Source: Thraustochytrium sp. TN22 (lineage: Eukaryota; Sar; Bigyra; Thraustochytrida; Thraustochytriidae). From it: DNA of 32,469 nucleotides. The notes beneath the pieces were generated by a model. The model saw only the letters and a list, made by a program, of their open reading frames with translations. It had not been told where the DNA came from and did not search any database. The translations under genes were made by a program, and so were the position numbers. The stretch is from assembly GCA_013306675.1 (NCBI GenBank), contig JABLUY010000129.1:1-32469 (forward strand), in the 5' to 3' direction. Positions 1-9,400 of the stretch are shown piece by piece (the first letter of the stretch is position 1; each line of letters opens with the position of its first letter).

Positions 1-1
1 C

Positions 2-1508
2 GAGAGCTATGAAAGCGTGCCGACAGTCACGACGCCCGTGCTGAAGGTCGCCGGCTTTGACAATACGGAGGAGCCCACCACGTCGTCTCCCACCACGTCG
101 TCTCCCACCACGTTGTCTTCAACCACAACGTCGTCTACCACCGCCACCGCCCCCGCTGCCTCCACGAGAGCCGGCATTGGCGCGCAATGCTCGTCCTCCG
201 ACGAGTGTAGGGGAGCGCTCGTGTGCAAGGAGGACCTCAAGCGTTGCGTGCCCCCTGGACTGCACGCCCTTGACGTGTGTGACTCCGACGCCGAGTGATT
301 CGCGACCCGCGTGCCCGGCTACTTGCCGGAGTGCGACCGCGGGAAACAGCGCTGCGGGGTGTTGTCGGAATCCGACTGGGCCAGCGCCGCCGTATGTGCT
401 TCGGAGGCATACGCTGCGCGCAAGTGCGAGAGTGTCAAGGTGCGAAGCGTGGTGCTTACGGAGGCCAACGCAACGAAACGGCATCAGCTCGTCCGCAGCA
501 TCGCGAGTGAGTTCTCCGGTGACACGGAGGTGGTGGTGGTGGTGTCGGGGGCGCTGGTGGTGTCGGGAGTGGCGGACACCGGCATCGACGCCCTGACGGC
601 CCTTGCAGACCACCTAAAGAGCCTCATCTGTGGCGACGCCGCCGATCTCTGTGTCGCCAGAAGCGCCAGTATCGAGAGTGCCCGCCGCATGCTGCAGGAC
701 GCGAACGGCGACAGTGTGACCATCTCGGTGTCCTTCGAGGCGACGTCTGACGCCTACGAGGTCATCGTCAGCACCGGCGTGGACGTGTTGGCGGCTGACT
801 TTGAGGCTGCCCTGGCGGAGGCCCTCGGCGACTCCACCAGGGTCACGGTGGAGAGCGTCGCGGACAGCAGCTTCACGATTGACATCGTCGCGACCGACAC
901 GTCCTCTTCAGCGCTCACCAAGACGGAGGCCGAGGTGGAGGCGCTCGTCGCGAGCACCATCGACTCCGTCGGCGTCTCCAACGCCACGCGATCAGCGTCC
1001 CCCAAGTGCCCTGCTGACCAGCTGTGCAGCATGAGGGGTTCCTGTGATGCCGACACGGGCCTCTGCGTGTGCGGCTCGGACTGGTTTGGCCTCTTGTGCG
1101 ACACTCTCGTTGGGGAACCCACCGCCACCATTGGTGAGGACAGCAGCATGGGCGGCATCGTCACGCTGGGAGGGGCGGCGCTGTACTTCAATGAACTCGA
1201 CACGTCCTGCGCCAGTCCCACCGCCACCGATGCATCATAGGCGCTGGCTGGCGTTGATGTCGCGGCCATCGCGGTGTCGGAGGCCTCGCCATCGTGCGAG
1301 CTCCAGACGGCCATTGCTTCAACCCGCGGCGGAGCGCATGCTCCCCGTTTACGTGATGGTCGGTGCCGCCACCACCGACGACGACTACCGCACCTTCGAC
1401 AGCGCTGGCGCTTACGCCACCGCCGCGCCGCCCAACGCCACCGCGCCACCTATCACGGCGCCCACTGCCGCCGCCGCCGCCGCCGCCGCGGCGCCCTCGG
1501 TCAAGTAA
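2..1508 (+). pseudogene. Degenerate EGF-like membrane/secreted protein gene, 5' end outside window
   Basis: The frame is open from the window edge. It encodes a Thr/Ser-rich mucin-like stretch (about 70-165), a Cys-rich segment, a long region rich in acidic and beta-branched residues, and an EGF-like module near 1006-1110 with six Cys in the pattern C-x5-C-x5-C-x6-C-x-C-x8-C. The same frame is interrupted by TGA at 296-298 and TAG at 1238-1240. After the TAG it still encodes a hydrophobic run (AGVDVAAIAV) that could be a membrane-segment remnant. A plausible cytoplasmic tail (DDDYRTFDSAGAY, then a Pro/Ala-rich end) continues only in another frame and stops at 1506-1508. I see no convincing GT-AG intron that repairs both breaks. 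I infer a decaying surface or adhesion-type protein. Sequencing error, stop readthrough or unusual introns are alternatives. Confidence 0.5.
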
Positions 1509-2209
1509 AATCTTGCGATCGTAGTTGGCGTCGCATCTGCTTTGGCGCTGGCCGTCCTCTGAAGCTTTCTGCATTGTTACGCTCGCCACCGCCTGCACGA
1601 GCAGCAGCACGAGCGCCCTGTACGATCCTGTCCACTCTTACAACTTCTGACGTAACTTGCCTTTCAGCAAGAAACTGAGTTGTTCCCATCATTTTTCTTA
1701 CGGCACAGATCTGTGCCACAACAACACTGTGTCCAGCGTACCTTTTTACGAAGTTTGCTACCAGCTCTGGAACTTGAAGGCGCCACGTATCAGGTTCGAG
1801 TCTATCAGATTCTCCTTCCCTGTGTTCCCGTGTTGGGCGGTTCCACTACTACATTCTGCAAAGAATCCGCGCGCGAGCGTCGAGGTTCGAGCTCGTTGAG
1901 CTCTGCCTCGCGACGTGAAGATAGGGCTAGTCTGCAACGGCGCGATGGAATGAGGCGCCGGCAGTCTACGGTCGCTCACACGGCCGCGGCCACGCGCGGC
2001 ACGCGTCGCGGGGCCCGTCATTCTCGCGCCTACGAGCTGCACTCCGGTGCGCTTGCTGGCAAGTTGCTCTTGCATCGTGCATCGACGAAGCTGCTGTTCG
2101 TGGTGCTGCACCAGGGCGAAGCCGCGCCAAGAACGTCGACCCATGTCCACCAGGAGATGCTTGATCCCCTGCAATCGCGATGGCTACCCAATACGACAAT
2201 GGCGACTCC

Positions 2210-2239
2210 CTCTAGCTAGCTATAGCCAACTAGCTAGAG
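2210..2239. repeat. CTAG-rich perfect inverted repeat (10-bp arms, 10-nt loop)
   Basis: The arm CTCTAGCTAG at 2210-2219 is the exact reverse complement of CTAGCTAGAG at 2230-2239. The intervening sequence is CTATAGCCAA. The repeat could form a hairpin or bind a dimeric protein. It is one of four CTAG clusters in the window, all in spacers. Confidence 0.8.
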
Positions 2240-2589
2240 CGAATCAGCTCCGACTCGAGCCGAGCTTGCGAGCCGGGCCGAGCCCCAACTCCTCAGCTCG
2301 CCGCCGCCGAGGAGACCGTGCTCGTGCCCGAAACGCTCGAGCCCGTGCGCGCGCGCTGGGGCTGCGCAACCCTTTTTCCCCTTTCGAAGTCGGCCTCTTC
2401 CCCGCAGCCGTTTCCGCCCTCTCTCTCTGCGCCAGTGGCGCGCCTCTTCCCTTCGCCTTTACCAGCGCTCCTCGGTTGCCTCCTCTTACTCCGCCGCTCA
2501 GTGGTCGCGCCCCTCAAGAGGATCGAAATTCGAAAACCTTCCCTCAACCCTCCCCCTCTTGTCACAGGGCGTGGCTCCGGGTGACAGAC

Positions 2590-2712
2590 GGGGGAGCGAG
2601 TGCAGTGGGCGAGGGGGGGCGAGATTGAACCGTTGGGGGGGGGGAGGCCGGAATTGGGGGCCGCCACTGACGCGGGGGGTGGCGGGGCGCAGAGGGGACA
2701 GGCGCGAGGGGG
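2590..2712 (+). repeat. G-run tract with G-quadruplex potential
   Basis: Eight runs of four to ten G occur on the + strand (2590-2594, 2613-2619, 2635-2644, 2656-2660, 2674-2679, 2684-2687, 2694-2697, 2708-2712). Several are separated by short loops. The tract lies about 175-300 bp upstream of the ATG at 2887, so it is probably in the promoter or 5' UTR. Quadruplex formation is inferred from the pattern only. Confidence 0.5.
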
Positions 2713-2886
2713 CGAGGAGGCGCAGCGCGTGGAGCAAACCACGATCGAAGCCGCCGCGAGCTTGGCGAGCGCGAGGAGGCCGCGCGAGCGCAGCGCGAGC
2801 GAAGAGAGAGAGGGAGAGGCGAGGAGCTGGAGCAGGAGGAGTTGGTGCGACGGCGAGCGGCCAGGCGCTGCCCGGAGGAAGGCAGG

Positions 2887-3471
2887 ATGCCCACGCTCAA
2901 GACGCCGAGCAAGGCGCCGTCGCCGCGCAGCGGCAGCAGCAGGACAACGCGGAGCCCGTCGGACGAGGTGGCCAGCCCGTTCACCAAGCTGCTGCTGGGG
3001 TCCTCCAAGCAGCATGCGAGCAACAAGGAGCTGGCGCGTGTGCTGTTTAACAACGGCGTGCGGAGGAACAGCGCGAGGCAGGCCGCCGCGGTCGCGAACG
3101 TGCAGCAGCAGCTGGCCAAGGCACGCAAGACGCCCGTCAAGGGCGGCCGCGGCGGCGCCTTCCGTCCGTACAAGAGCCCGACGGACGCCATGGTGAGCCC
3201 GGCGACCCGTGGCCTCCGCTCGCGCACCACGCGAGCGAACGCGCTCACCGACGAGGAGAACGATGCGCCGCCGCCCTTTGTGCTGCCGCGCAAGGCGCGC
3301 AGCTTCGACATGCAGCGCAGCTTCCACGTGCTTGCCGCCGCGCGCAAGGTACGCGCCACCGCCAAGCGCAGCGCCAAGAAGGCCAGCAAGCTCTCGCGCG
3401 TGCCGAGCGCCTCCACGCTGGGCCAGCGCTCCGGCAACGACCACAGCCCGGAGCCCACCTCAACAATCTGA
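2887..3471 (+). CDS. Small basic Ser/Thr-Pro-rich protein, function unknown
   Basis: The 194-residue protein starts at ATG 2887, the first in-frame ATG; the frame upstream is open only from non-ATG codons. It is rich in Lys, Arg, Ser and Ala. It carries many SP/TP sites, for example at residues 6-7 and 12-13, in TPVKGG and in SPATRG, so proline-directed kinase phosphorylation is likely. One segment (SPFTKLLLGSSKQ, then NKELARVLFNNGV) looks like a mixed helix that could be a docking or DNA-contact element. A short acidic DEEND patch lies mid-protein and the C-terminus is Lys/Arg-rich. I see no signal peptide, membrane segment or known domain. Composition suggests a nuclear or cell-cycle-regulated protein, but this is inference. 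It converges with DNAAF4 across a 348-bp spacer. Confidence 0.7.
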   Translation: MPTLKTPSKAPSPRSGSSRTTRSPSDEVASPFTKLLLGSSKQHASNKELARVLFNNGVRRNSARQAAAVANVQQQLAKARKTPVKGGRGGAFRPYKSPTDAMVSPATRGLRSRTTRANALTDEENDAPPPFVLPRKARSFDMQRSFHVLAAARKVRATAKRSAKKASKLSRVPSASTLGQRSGNDHSPEPTSTI

Positions 3472-3819
3472 GACCGACTGACTGGAGTGTGGTGTGTTGC
3501 GTTTGCACGCCCGCACAGGGCGCGCGCGCCTTGCCAAGTCCTCTGCATCCGTCCATCGAGCAATTGATCGATCGGTCGATTCATGACATCTCTCCTCTGT
3601 CCCTGTATTTGTCGTCTAGCGACTCGCTAGCCGCTGGCTAGGCTAGTCTCTAGGCTACTGACTGCGACGCCACATCCAGACGGCGTGCGGTGCGCACTCC
3701 AAGCGAAGTGTAGCGCCGCGCCCGTCGCCACCCATGTAAAGCATCTGAATGAACAATCACACGCCCGATGTGAGATCTTTTGATCGCCTGCGCATTCTCT
3801 TTGTGGCCAGCAGCAGCAA
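3472..3819. other. Convergent 3' spacer with CTAG cluster
   Basis: This stretch separates two convergent genes. It contains nested ATCGAT-type sequence (about 3560-3582) and five CTAG tetranucleotides within 3616-3653. I see no open reading frame or RNA gene worth calling. Confidence 0.6.
3616..3653. repeat. CTAG cluster
   Basis: CTAG occurs at 3616, 3627, 3638, 3643 and 3650, five times in 38 bp. The surroundings are GC-rich and this tetranucleotide is otherwise uncommon there. Confidence 0.7.
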
Positions 3820-5742
3820 TCATGCACTTGCGTCGTCCCGGCGCATCTCCGCAAACTTGACCTTTTTGGCCAACTCCAGGCTCGTGGGCTCTAGTGCGAG
3901 TGCGTTCCGGTACGCCTTGGCCGCCTCGCTCCAGGCCGCCTCCTTTTGGTGCAGCGTCCCGAGCCGCTTCCAAAGCTTGAGCTCCAGAGCGAGGTCCTCC
4001 TCCTGCTGCTGCGTCTTGGCCCTACGTTCCGCGCTTTCGGCGCCGCGCGCGCGCACCAGCTCCAAGGCGCGCTCACAATCCGCCTGCGCCTCGGCGCCAC
4101 GTTTGAGTGAAAGCAGACAGGCCGACCGGTTCGCGAGTACGCCGACCGCGTCCGGGTCGAAGCCAAGCGCCTTCTCGTAGCAGCGCAGCGCCTCCTCAAA
4201 GTCCTTGCGCCGGAACGCGGTATCGCCCAGGTCCTTTTGTGCGGCGCACTGCACGAGGCAGAGCAGCCGCGCGCAGTCAGCGCGCAGATCCTCGTCGTCC
4301 GGGCTCAAGTCCTGCGCCACCTGGTACTCGGCCAGCGCCGCCGAGTACTTTTGAAGATGCCGCAACGCCGTGCCCTTGCGCACGTGCAACTTCTTGCGCA
4401 TCTCCTTGGTGCGGCGCAGCTCCTTGGGCACCTCAGCGAAGCCCTCTTGCTGCGCGAGCTCCGCCTCCTCCTCGCGTTCCGTCTTGAGCACGGCCAGCGC
4501 GTCGTCGCAGTCCTTCACGCAACGGTCCAGGTGGCCGAGCTTGAGGAAGCACGCTGCGCGATTCGACATGCAGCTCGTCATCTTCGGGTCCAGCTCCAGT
4601 GCGCACGCGTACGCATTCAGCGCGCCTTCGAAGTTGCCGGCGCGGAAAAAGTCGTCGCCCTTGGACTTGAGCCAGAACGGGTCGCGCTCACTAATATCCA
4701 CCGCGTCCAGCCGCTGCCGTGCCTTGCCCTTGATGTGCCTGCGGTTGCGCAGCAGCCAGTCCTCCTCTTCCTCCTTGCGTGACTCGCGCATCGGCGTCGG
4801 GAACACGCGCGCCGTGAAGGCCATCTTCACGCGCACGCCCTGCCGCGGTGGCGGCAGCACCGCCTCCAGCTCGTCGCCTTCCGCCTCAGTCTCGGCCGCC
4901 ACCGCCGGCGCGCGCGACGAGCTGACGCCGCGTTCCGGCTCGGCGCTCTCCTCGGCTGTCTGCGCCTCCATCTCGGCGTCCTCGTCCGCAAAGATGGCAT
5001 CCTCCTCGGCCGTCGCAGCTACCGCCTTGGGCCTTTCTGGCGCCGCTTCCACGGGCGCCGCTTCCACGGGCGCCGCCTCTTTGACCTTGACCGGCGCTTC
5101 ACTGGCGAAGGACACGCGGCGGTCTCTCTTGTCGCCCGAAGCCTGAGCCTTCTTGAGAATAGACTTGACCGGCGTGCCCGCGTTCTCGGCGGAGTCGCGA
5201 ATCTGGTTGCTCGCGACGATCGGGGTTGCGGGCGGCGCGGCCTCGAGCCCACGTAGCGTCTCGTACACGTGCCGCTCGGCCTCCTCCTTCTCCTCGGCCT
5301 TGAGGTCCTCGAGCCGTTGCCGCTCTGCCTCGTCCACGCGCATCTGCATCTGCGTCGTGAAGCGCTCGTCCTTGATCTTGCGTTCGCGCAGCTTCTTGGC
5401 CTGGTCCTGCAGCCGCGCCGTGCGCTCCTCCATGGCCTTGTACCTCCGCTCCTGCATGCTCTTCTTGTCCTTGTGTTCGGCGCACAGCAGCTCGGGCCAC
5501 TCCCCGGCCTCCGCCTTTTGATAGTTGAGCACCAGCACGCCGTCCTCCGCCGTCACGACCTCGGACGCGTCATCCACGTCCGCGAACAGGTCCAGGTGCA
5601 GCAGGTACGGCTTGTAGTTCACCTTGACGTAGCGCGCGCTCGAGTACACGTCCACGCTCTTGAGCGACGCGCGCTTGAGCGGCACCCGCACCGTCACATC
5701 GCGCGCCGTCTGCGCCCACGTGAACTCGCCGCTCAGCACCAT
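3820..5742 (-). CDS. DNAAF4: DNAAF4 / DYX1C1 dynein axonemal assembly factor
   Basis: The 640-residue protein starts at ATG 5742. Residues 1-86 form a CS/p23-like domain opening with MVLSGEFTWAQT, closely matching the DYX1C1 N-terminus. Residues about 91-165 are a charged coiled coil and about 165-300 an acidic Ala/Pro/Glu linker. Next come the family signature FTARVFPTPMRES (309-321) and EEEEDWL, then a TPR block (about 353-495). In this family the protein is an HSP90/HSP70 co-chaperone that acts in the cytoplasm to preassemble axonemal dynein arms. A further TPR block (about 500-632) has two clear 34-residue-type units; the shorter human protein ends after the first block. The segment EAAPVEAAPVEAAP is a small internal repeat. 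Family assignment is strong; the role of the extra block is unknown. Confidence 0.92.
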   Translation of the reverse strand: MVLSGEFTWAQTARDVTVRVPLKRASLKSVDVYSSARYVKVNYKPYLLHLDLFADVDDASEVVTAEDGVLVLNYQKAEAGEWPELLCAEHKDKKSMQERRYKAMEERTARLQDQAKKLRERKIKDERFTTQMQMRVDEAERQRLEDLKAEEKEEAERHVYETLRGLEAAPPATPIVASNQIRDSAENAGTPVKSILKKAQASGDKRDRRVSFASEAPVKVKEAAPVEAAPVEAAPERPKAVAATAEEDAIFADEDAEMEAQTAEESAEPERGVSSSRAPAVAAETEAEGDELEAVLPPPRQGVRVKMAFTARVFPTPMRESRKEEEEDWLLRNRRHIKGKARQRLDAVDISERDPFWLKSKGDDFFRAGNFEGALNAYACALELDPKMTSCMSNRAACFLKLGHLDRCVKDCDDALAVLKTEREEEAELAQQEGFAEVPKELRRTKEMRKKLHVRKGTALRHLQKYSAALAEYQVAQDLSPDDEDLRADCARLLCLVQCAAQKDLGDTAFRRKDFEEALRCYEKALGFDPDAVGVLANRSACLLSLKRGAEAQADCERALELVRARGAESAERRAKTQQQEEDLALELKLWKRLGTLHQKEAAWSEAAKAYRNALALEPTSLELAKKVKFAEMRRDDASA

Positions 5743-6363
5743 GCTCGCGGCCGAGGCGCCCTCGCGCGCCCGCCGCGCCGCGCGCCCGCCTGCCGACGCC
5801 CGCGCCGCGCGCGCGCCGTTCCCGCGGCCTCGGACTTGAGCTCGAAGTAGGTTTGGCTTGGGCTTTGCGACCTGGCCCAGCTGGGACGCGCGGCGACGGC
5901 GAACCCGCCCGCAACGGAAGCCTGGGTTTCTCAGAAGCTGGCCGCCTCCAAGGGCCTCCAAGGCTTCAACTTCAAGTTCTCCGCTGCAGCTGGCTGCAGC
6001 TCGAACTCATCGACGGTGCATGCCTGGGCCCTGCTCGCGCGCGCCACTCTTGAAACAGTAGTTAATTAACCAGCGCGGCGGGCCAAACAGGCCGTGACAT
6101 GCGTCATGGTGTTCTTGGCCGGATGTTGGCGAGAGCGAGCTGACATTTGCGCGGTGGACAGCACTGCGGCCAAGAAGTTCCTTTAGCCTTGAACCTGGAG
6201 TGAAAAGGCAGCCGACACGCAAGCCGATGATTCGTTCGAGTCAGGGCAAAGCAAGTGCGAATGTGACAAGTTTTTGCCGTGGACGACACCACTGTCCGAC
6301 GACATGGCGCGCCAAACGATCATGAACAATGTGGTCGACGTGATCTGTAATCTAAATTTCAGC
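5743..6363. other. Spacer between two minus-strand genes
   Basis: This region should hold the 3' UTR of the nuclease-helicase gene and the promoter and 5' UTR of DNAAF4. The DNAAF4 frame stays open upstream to 5961, but the extra residues are Arg/Gly/Ala-rich, lack an ATG and precede a perfect family-type start. A 10-bp palindrome, GTTAATTAAC, lies at 6061-6070. I see no RNA gene. Confidence 0.55.
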
Positions 6364-6404
<41 letters not shown>

Positions 6405-9400
6405 TCTGCTGCTGCGTCTTGCGGCGGCGAGCCAAGGCGGCGCGACGTGAGGCCGAAAGTCCGGCGCCGGTGGTCGGTGCGGGCGAGGGAGCCTTGGCGG
6501 GCAACTTGCCCGACGCAGAGTCCTTACCCGACAAAGACTCCTCCTTGGCCGGCGCAGAGTCCTCGGCCGGCGCAGAGTCCTCGGCCGGCACAGACTTCTT
6601 GGCCGGCACAGACTCCTTGCCCGAAGCGGGGGGCTTCTTGACGGACTTATCCGGCTGCAAGTATGGATTGACGACCTGCTGCATCAAGTCGTCTGCTGTG
6701 GCCGTGGACGTTGGGATCTCTGCTTCCTGCTTGGGGAGAGTGTAGTAGTCGGAGGGCAGGGGACGCGCGACGAGCGTGAACTCCTTAAAGATGGCGTCAA
6801 AGTTCGCCACGAGCATTGGCTGCGGCGCAAGGTCCTGACCTTCCTCCAGCGTGGAAACGGACTCCTCCCAGAGCATGGCGCAAACCCTCTCGGCGAGGCG
6901 CACACGGGCCGAGTCGAGCTTGACAGCGCCGCCCAGCGTGGAGCGCTTCTTACCGACACAGATGAGTGCATAGTACAGCCAGTCCATGCCGTACGGAAGC
7001 ATCTCAACGTGGTCCGCGGAAGCCGCGTGACCGGCGTGGCCCAGGAGCGTAACGCCGATGGCAAAGCCAGGCAGGCGCTTCTGTTCAGGGAACATGCAGC
7101 TTGCCAGGGAATGCTGCGCAGGGAAGATCTTCTTCACCCGCGGGTAGGTGACGAAAGTGTTGGCTTCGCCGTTAGCATCGGGCCCCATGCCGTCCGGCAC
7201 GCTAAAGCGCACCGGCGTGATGATCGGCGTGAGGTTGACAGGGATTTCCACCGTCACCACGCCGCCCGGATCGCGGCGCACGCCTCCCGGGGCTGAGCTT
7301 GCAAGGTGGTTGGCCTTGAGCTGGAGGGCATTGCGCGGCCGGTTGCCCGAGGCATACGCGATGAGGAGGCGAATGCCAAGCGGCGCGTCAGGGACGGCGC
7401 GCAGGTGCTCGGCACCAAACGTCGTATCGCCCACGCGGTCGTCGTACTCCTCGTTGCGCACGTACAGCGCGCGACCGCGCGAAACTGTCCTGGCCCGGTT
7501 GGCGCCGGGCTCCCGCATCCAGAGCAGCGCCTTCGGGTTGGCGTTCGGCGCGGAAAGAATGTGCGTGTCAGCGAGGGCGCAGGCCAGCGCCTCGTGCGAG
7601 GGCGCAAAGTTCTCGCACGCGACGTCAATCGTCTCGCGGGACTCGCTGGTCGAGAGCTTGCACACGGCGTAGGCGCGATTGGAGTGCGCCTGCCAGGACT
7701 TGACCGCCGCAAGCTCCTTGGGGTTGCGGAGCATCAGCTTGAGCACCGCACGGCCCTCGACGGTCAGCTCGGCATCGATCTCGACAGGAACCTTGAACGC
7801 GGCCAGCGAGCGGAGGAGGTCCTTCTCATCTGGGATGAGGAGCCAGGCCGGGAAAATAGGCCGCACGATCGCTTCGCCGTCCATGTCGGAGTCAGCGTTC
7901 GAGAGGTAGTCGTCCTGCCAGGAGTTGTCCGAATCGTACGCAAAGTCAGCGTTTGGCTCATACGGCTCACGGTACTCGACCAGCTCCCGCTCCACAACGG
8001 TGCTCCACACGCCGTCGTGCGGACCGGCGCCGGTCTTTGCGTTGCCGCCCTTGTTGCCATTGCCCTTCTTCTTCTTGCCCTTGCTGCCAGCCACAGCGGC
8101 GTCAAAGAGGTCGAAAGAGGCGCTGGGCTTGCCGTCGCCGCCCTGTGCCGAAGCACCCGTCCCGCCACCACCGGCCTTGGTCCCGCCGCCAACCACGGTC
8201 GCGTTGACCCAGGCGGAGAAGGGCGCCGCGAGCAGGCGCGATCCGAGCGCCACGACGGCCGCATCCACCTCCGCGTTCGACAAAATCGAGGGCGCGACGA
8301 AGCGGGCCGTGGTCTGCGAGAGCTTGTAGTAGGCCCACTGCACCTCACTCGGATAGAGGTCGGCCAGCATGTCGGGCGTGACGTGGTCGAACTTGCCGCT
8401 GTCAAATGAGAGCCGCGCGTAACGTGCCTCGGGCTCGTTGATGTTGGCCCGGAGGTTGTCCCCGTAGGCTGCCACGTTATTACGTTCGAAGGTCACCAGG
8501 TTGCCCGGGTTCGACGCGAAGAGCACGAAGCGAATCCGATTCAGGCGCGTGGGGTCGCGAAAGATTTCGTCCGGCGGCGGCAGTGCCAGCTCGGACTCGG
8601 GCCGACGCACGATGCGCGCCACGGCGTGCACCAAGTGCTTGTGCAAGACGGCCAGGCGGGTGATGCGCGTCCATGCGAGACCGCCGACGCGGCAAAAGTA
8701 CCGCCGGAAGCCCTCGTTTGGCGTGTGCGTCCAGATGCTGAGAAGGCGCACCAGCGAGAGCGTCTCCGAGTGCATGCCACCGTCCAGCACAACCTTGGTC
8801 GGGATGGTCTGCATAAGGATGCCGTGGTACTCAGCCGGGTCGCGGTGCACGAGCGGCGTGGCGATGCGAAACGGGCCCTTGTCCGCGCTCAGCACTGCGG
8901 CCACTGCGATGCTCTCCGCCAGGCAGTCGAGCATGAGCGCGCGACCAATCAATACGCCCATGCTGAGATCGAGCCCGAGGTGCGTCACGAAGAGGCCCAG
9001 GGGCGTGCGGGCCGCCGTGTCGTCATACTCGGTATCCACGAGGCCCTGCTTGTACAGGTTCATCATGGCGTCCTCGGCACGGTCCAGCGAGGGCGGGTCG
9101 ATGACGTCAAGCAGAATCGGAATTACCGGGCCCTGCACCATGCTCTTGAGGTCGAGGAGCACCTTGTCGAGCGGGCACGAATGAATCTCCGGCAGGTCGA
9201 ACGGCAGCATCTGTTCGTGCATCTCGCGCGTGTACAGGCGCCACACCGTGCCAGGCCGCGTGCGCGCTGTGCGGCCGGCGCGCTGCGTCGCCGAGGCCTG
9301 CGACACCCAACGCGAGTTGAGCGAGGACGTCTGCGAGCGCGCGTTGAACTCGAGCTGTCGCCGCGTGCCCAGGCAGACCACGTTGTCCACGTCCGGCAGC

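Larger units (their letters stand above)
1509..2886. other. Intergenic spacer, no convincing gene
   Basis: Open frames here are short, start at non-ATG codons and have arbitrary composition, so I call no gene. The spacer contains the 3' flank of the decayed EGF-like gene, a 10-bp CTAG-rich inverted repeat at 2210-2239, a pyrimidine-rich stretch (about 2370-2560) and then a strongly G-rich tract (2590-2712). The last part is presumably promoter and 5' UTR of the gene at 2887. Confidence 0.6.

Noticed and set aside
1791-1802. GGTTCGAGTC, resembling a tRNA B-box
   Set aside because: No matching A-box, acceptor stem or anticodon arm can be built around it on this strand.
1680-2219. 179-codon plus-strand frame in the first spacer
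   Set aside because: No domain, signal or compositional support; probably chance.
2293-3444. 383-codon minus-strand frame over the basic Ser/Pro gene
   Set aside because: Arg/Ala/Leu/Pro-rich with a non-specific start, and it extends into the G-run spacer. The plus-strand frame has a better ATG start and coherent composition.
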